From Thunnus maccoyii (lineage: Eukaryota; Chordata; Actinopteri; Scombriformes; Scombridae): 64,000 nt of DNA. The DNA lies in contig NC_056538.1 of NCBI RefSeq assembly GCF_910596095.1, forward strand, positions 7,868,001 to 7,932,000. Reading direction: 5' to 3'. Both the position numbers and the translations under genes were made by a program. Positions within the stretch are counted from its first letter, which is position 1, and every line of letters begins with the position of its first letter. The notes below the pieces were generated by a model, which saw only the letters and a list, made by a program, of their open reading frames with translations, was not told the DNA's origin and searched no databases. Of this stretch, positions 59,871-64,000 are shown one piece after another.

Positions 59871-62800
59871 TCAGCCATACTGGATCATGGGGTGGTCACT
59901 CCAGGGAGGCAGGTTGGAGAGCTTCTCCTCTGTGGCTGTTTCTATGGGCCAGCCCCAGGCTTTAAAGAATCCAGACAGGTTCATCTCCACAGTCTGGGAG
60001 AAAGTCTCAGCATACAGGTTCATCTTTCCTTTGTTGTCTTTGGGAAAGTTGCTCATCTTGTGGTAGGCAGCAAACACCTTCTTAAAGGCATCCCAGCCAA
60101 ACTTTTCCTGGAGCTACATGGAAGGAGAAAGAAGTAGAGGGGTGTGTGAAAAAGAAGAATTGCTGTCTCTCCATTTTCATCCATCTATATTTTTGTTGTC
60201 TGGTGTGTAATGAGCTTTGTTAAACCCTCACAGGGTCAGATGGGACTAGAGTCTTATTTGCATTCATGTTTGCCGGTGTGTGATCCTGTTTAAAAAGTGA
60301 CTCCAGTATGATCCAAACATAGTTTCTCTGCAGAATGTAATATACAGCAATTCCCTCTCACCTGCATATATGTCTCCAGGGCGACCCACATGTGCCAGCT
60401 GCTGAGTTTCTTGCCCCCCTTAGCATACTCCTCTGCTCGACGGTTTCGCTTTTCTGAAGTCATATTTGGATGAGCCTGCATTGAGCAAGACAAAAGTAAG
60501 GGATTGTGAAAGAATATAATCCCATTGAAATGCTAAATATTTTTCTCAACATATGATAAAAAGGAGGAATTGTCTTTTGTGGTGTCTACTGATAGAAAAA
60601 TGTGTCATAATACATGTTAAGAACTGTTTTTTCTAGCTATTGGTCTCATTTGTTTTGTCAAAAAAAAAAAAAAAGGATTTACTCCACCTTTGCCCTGTTG
60701 ATCCCCAGCACCTGTTCATGCACATACACTGACCAGAGATTGCATGTACACTCTGTGGTGTGAGATGGGAACTCCCAGCAGCCTCTCTGTTGGTTGTGTC
60801 CAAGCTCATGGATGGGGCCCCACAGGCCTTTATCTTGTTCAGTGCTGACCAGCTCAGCTGCTGTAGCCTTATGTGCCATGATGGGATAACCTGCATGCAT
60901 CCAACCTGAACAGAGGAAAATTAGAAAAAACAAACAGTGTTATAGCAATGAATCTTTATGGTTTCATAGCAATGGTACCGTAACATTATAGAACTTCACA
61001 TTGTAGTGTAAGTACATGCAATGAGAGCAAAGCAAAAAATGCATGCTTCATATTACCATGTGTTGTTACAAAACTTCTCAGTCAATTTATAATTTTAAAA
61101 TGTAAATGTTGCAATTTTGAACCAAAAACATTGTCATTGTCAGTAGGTTATGCATATGATGTCTTCTGATGTCCCTAAGAGTTATAATTTATTTTAATTT
61201 ATTTTCAGTCTACTGTATATGGCAAACACAATATTCTAAGCGCATCGGTTAGCACTTTTGCATGGACTTGGCATGTTATCACAAATTCTCTCTGGGTTTG
61301 GTGACTTGGAAAATCTAATTTGCCTGTAGAAGTGAAATGTGAGCGTGAATGGTTGTCTGTCTATATATTTTAGCCCTTTAATAGACTTTCGACCTGTCCA
61401 TGGTGTACGCTGCCTCTTGCCCAGTGAATGTTGGGACAAACTCTATCTCGCTGTGGCTCTCAATGGGATAAAGCAAACAAGGGCCGAGACACATTTACCA
61501 TGGGAAATTTGCACATCTGCTACAAATCGCTCTTTGCGAGGAAATTTGTGTGGTATGACAGCCAGGTCAGCGATCCCTCTCATGATGGCGTCCCAGCGCG
61601 CTGCCAACTCATTGGGGCGATCCAGGTTCCGAACAACATCTGATGGTACAGTCAGGATGATGTTCTCAAACTCCAGCTCTGCCCAGGGTGAGGGAGCTGT
61701 GCGCAACAAGGACCAATCAGCTGGTGTTGTCACGCCTGAAAAGAACAAAGGGATGAGTGTATCCAGAACTGAGTATTAAATTATTACTGTGTCCTCTTGT
61801 CAAGAACTAGGTTTCCAAGAAAACATCTTTACAATGACTGGCTTTCGTTAATAGCTAAAGTCCTTAAGAATGTACGGTAGATACTAGATTTATACTGTAA
61901 CTATAACTACTGTAAAACAATGATATTATAGAGAAAATCATCATCATGGTAGCCAGGCTGCAAACAGGTCCACGAAATACGGATGCAAATTATATAAATG
62001 CCTATAATCCAGAAAGGACTGTGTGGAGCACAAACAGAGAGTATGGGCATCCATTCAGCACCATGGCCACAATCTGTTGAAAATCCTCATCCATTCTTTC
62101 AGTAGTTTGTTTAACACCAACCATGTCCCCTGTAAGACTTAACAGATAATGTAGTACAAAGCAGGGCACATGCAGATGCTGTTGTTTAGCAAACCTTGTA
62201 CACTGACTTAGGGCAGTAGTTAAATTGTTACCTGGATCTATGTTTGAGGTACCCTTTCATAAATTGAAATTATTTTGCTTGAATTGTCCCAACATCAGTT
62301 ATGTTTGATGTGAACTAATGAGATTGCTTTAAACAGGATATTCCCAAGAAAACGTATTCATCCCCTACTACACTGGATAAATATCACTACATGTCTTCCA
62401 TTGACCCCATGAGAACATACAAACACTACCGTTCACCCACAACAGACTCACCAGATTTATAATATGGTGCAGGTACAGCCATTTGCACTATGACCTCTAC
62501 CCCCTCCACCTGGGTTTTGGGTGGGGCCACCAGGTAGATGAGTCCCCCCCACAGGTTCCACACCTGCATCATCTCTGTGGTAACAGGAAATCGCTCATGA
62601 ACACAGGGTGCTCTCTTCAACTCTGCAGCGTTGAGATAGTCTGTTTGACAACCTATCTGGATCTGAAGAAAAGATGAAATATGTTATATAAGTACAGTTT
62701 GCACTAGAAATAAAAGGATTCAAGGCTGCAAAGATGGATAGATGGATATGGCAACAACTGCAACAAACTGCATCCAAGGACTGAATGACCTGAGAGGACT

Positions 62801-63825
62801 GAATGACTTGTACTATCTCCCACAAAGTAGTTTCCTCCTCTTAATTTTGGGATAATTTATCTCTGGGGGGAATGGACACCTGGGCATTAAAGAATGGGCA
62901 GATGGGGACTTAGAACCAAAGCAGCTTCCCAGATGTTTTGGTGATATTACGCTCCTTAGGGGACTGCAGTGAACAAACAAGGCCAGGACTGGGTAGGAGA
63001 AGGTGATGGGGACAGATGTTGACAGTGGTGCCTGCTCCACAACATGTAGGGGGCGCAGCCTATTGCAGCCACATGGAGTGAGGCTGGGCTATATATTGGA
63101 GGTGGGGCATGCTGCCACTGCAGGGTTTGGGCTGGACTAGGAAAGATGTTAGTGGCAGAGCCAAGCAGCTGCTGGGGGCAGGTGCCTTCTACCTCTGCAG
63201 GGTGTAGGGCTGGACCTCCACTGAGGGCAGGGACATAACATATACATACATATATACATATAAACCCACTAAGAAACACATTGAAATGAATAATTATTTG
63301 ATTTTTGTACAGTACCTTCCATTCCTTGTTGACAATCACTGCTGGTATGGATATGTAGGTCTTCATACCAGGAGAGAGGTAGAGACCTGTACTGATCCAC
63401 TCCTCCCCTCCTGGCAGACACACACATGCAACACAGCAAAGGTTATACTCATTGATATTAAGACATTTAAAATCTACAAGACATATTTCCCTTTCTCCTT
63501 CTTAACGATGTCTGACGATTAATTCAATGTAATAGCACAAGCATTACTGCAACATATTAAACTTGTGCATTGTTTTCAAAGTGTGCACATACTGTATATA
63601 GGTTGAATAAAAAACAGTTCACATATTTGTTTATGATAATGAGGTCTGACCTGCTGTGTTAGCATTGATTTTGATCCTGTGGTTATAAACAACTGGCATC
63701 AACGGGTTATGCTTGATGAGGTAAGGCAGGAGGTCATCAGGATCTGGGCAAACCTTATATACCTCTGCCCCCACGCTGAGGAGTAGGTGGTCTTTGGGAC
63801 TCTTCACAGGGCAGCTATCACACAC
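59871..63825 (-). CDS. tcaf-like: TCAF-like gene D, last seven coding exons; 5' part lies beyond the window
   Basis: Exons in order (numbered as in genes B and C, 5-11): 63825-63651, 63410-63316, 62662-62452, 61735-61499, 60905-60688, 60475-60362, 60113-59871. All have GT/AG borders and open frames. Lengths match genes B and C except exon 9, which is 218 nt instead of 224, an in-frame loss of two residues just before the zinc motif. HELGH is at genomic 60810-60796. The M60-like start reads [15 protein letters not shown], more diverged than between B and C. The last exon encodes the same residues as B and C, while exons 5-8 differ at many positions. Exons 1-4 should lie to the right of position 64000. 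Whether the whole gene is intact cannot be judged here. Confidence 0.85.
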
Positions 63826-64000
63826 CTTGAAAGAAAACAACTAGTGAATATCATAAAAGAGGTTGCTCTAACAATTGGATGAGAATAATAATCATATACA
63901 ATGGCTATGGTGTACAATATGCTTTGGCACATCTCTGTATCACCAAAAGCCACCAAAGCTTCGTGTTGTTCCACTTGAATATACTGTATAAATTGTTCAT

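Overview
The window is vertebrate nuclear DNA, almost certainly from a teleost fish. Genes are split into short exons with GT/AG introns. There are long CA microsatellites, L2/CR1-type LINE debris, a BEL/Pao LTR retrotransposon, a Tc1-type palindrome and several repeats common in fish genomes. No bacterial features, CRISPR arrays, tRNA or rRNA genes were seen.

The locus is a head-to-tail cluster of TRPM8 channel-associated factor (TCAF/FAM115)-like genes, all on the minus strand. Two copies look complete: gene B (35825-29298) and gene C (53989-40760). Each has 11 coding exons whose phases all join, for a predicted 937 aa. A third, gene D (63825-59871 and beyond the right edge), shows its last seven coding exons. 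Each has an intact HELGH zinc-binding motif in a peptidase M60-like C-terminal half and two related N-terminal halves with a GGG(V/L)LI(A/G)G motif.

Layout. 1-21641: three near-identical tandem units of 7225, 7225 and 7191 bp. Each carries decayed TCAF exons (11, 10, 8, 7), a minus-strand solo-LTR-like element, L2 LINE pieces and a second LINE tail. 21642-23880: a rearranged fourth copy that lacks the L2 insertion. 23030-25636: older repeats, a long CA tract and duplicated gene-flank sequence. 25637-27546: a broken LINE. 27547-36350: gene B with flanks. 36400-39350: a scrambled mosaic of TCAF intron, flank and orphan exon 2 pieces. 39130-54450: gene C, whose first intron holds a 6.4 kb BEL/Pao element (46043-52491) with matching LTRs and a target-site duplication. 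54660-59390: LINE and LTR debris, including a solo LTR with a 4-bp duplication. 59391-64000: gene D.

The most interesting signals are evolutionary. Genes B and C are almost identical from exon 5 to the 3' flank but clearly diverged in exons 1-4. Gene D shares an abruptly bounded tract of about 1 kb with B and C. The BEL/Pao LTRs differ more from each other than the B/C 3' halves do. Together these point to gene conversion or repeated unequal exchange. I found no wholly new type of system; the candidates worth testing are the M60-motif TCAF expansion and the 7.2 kb array.
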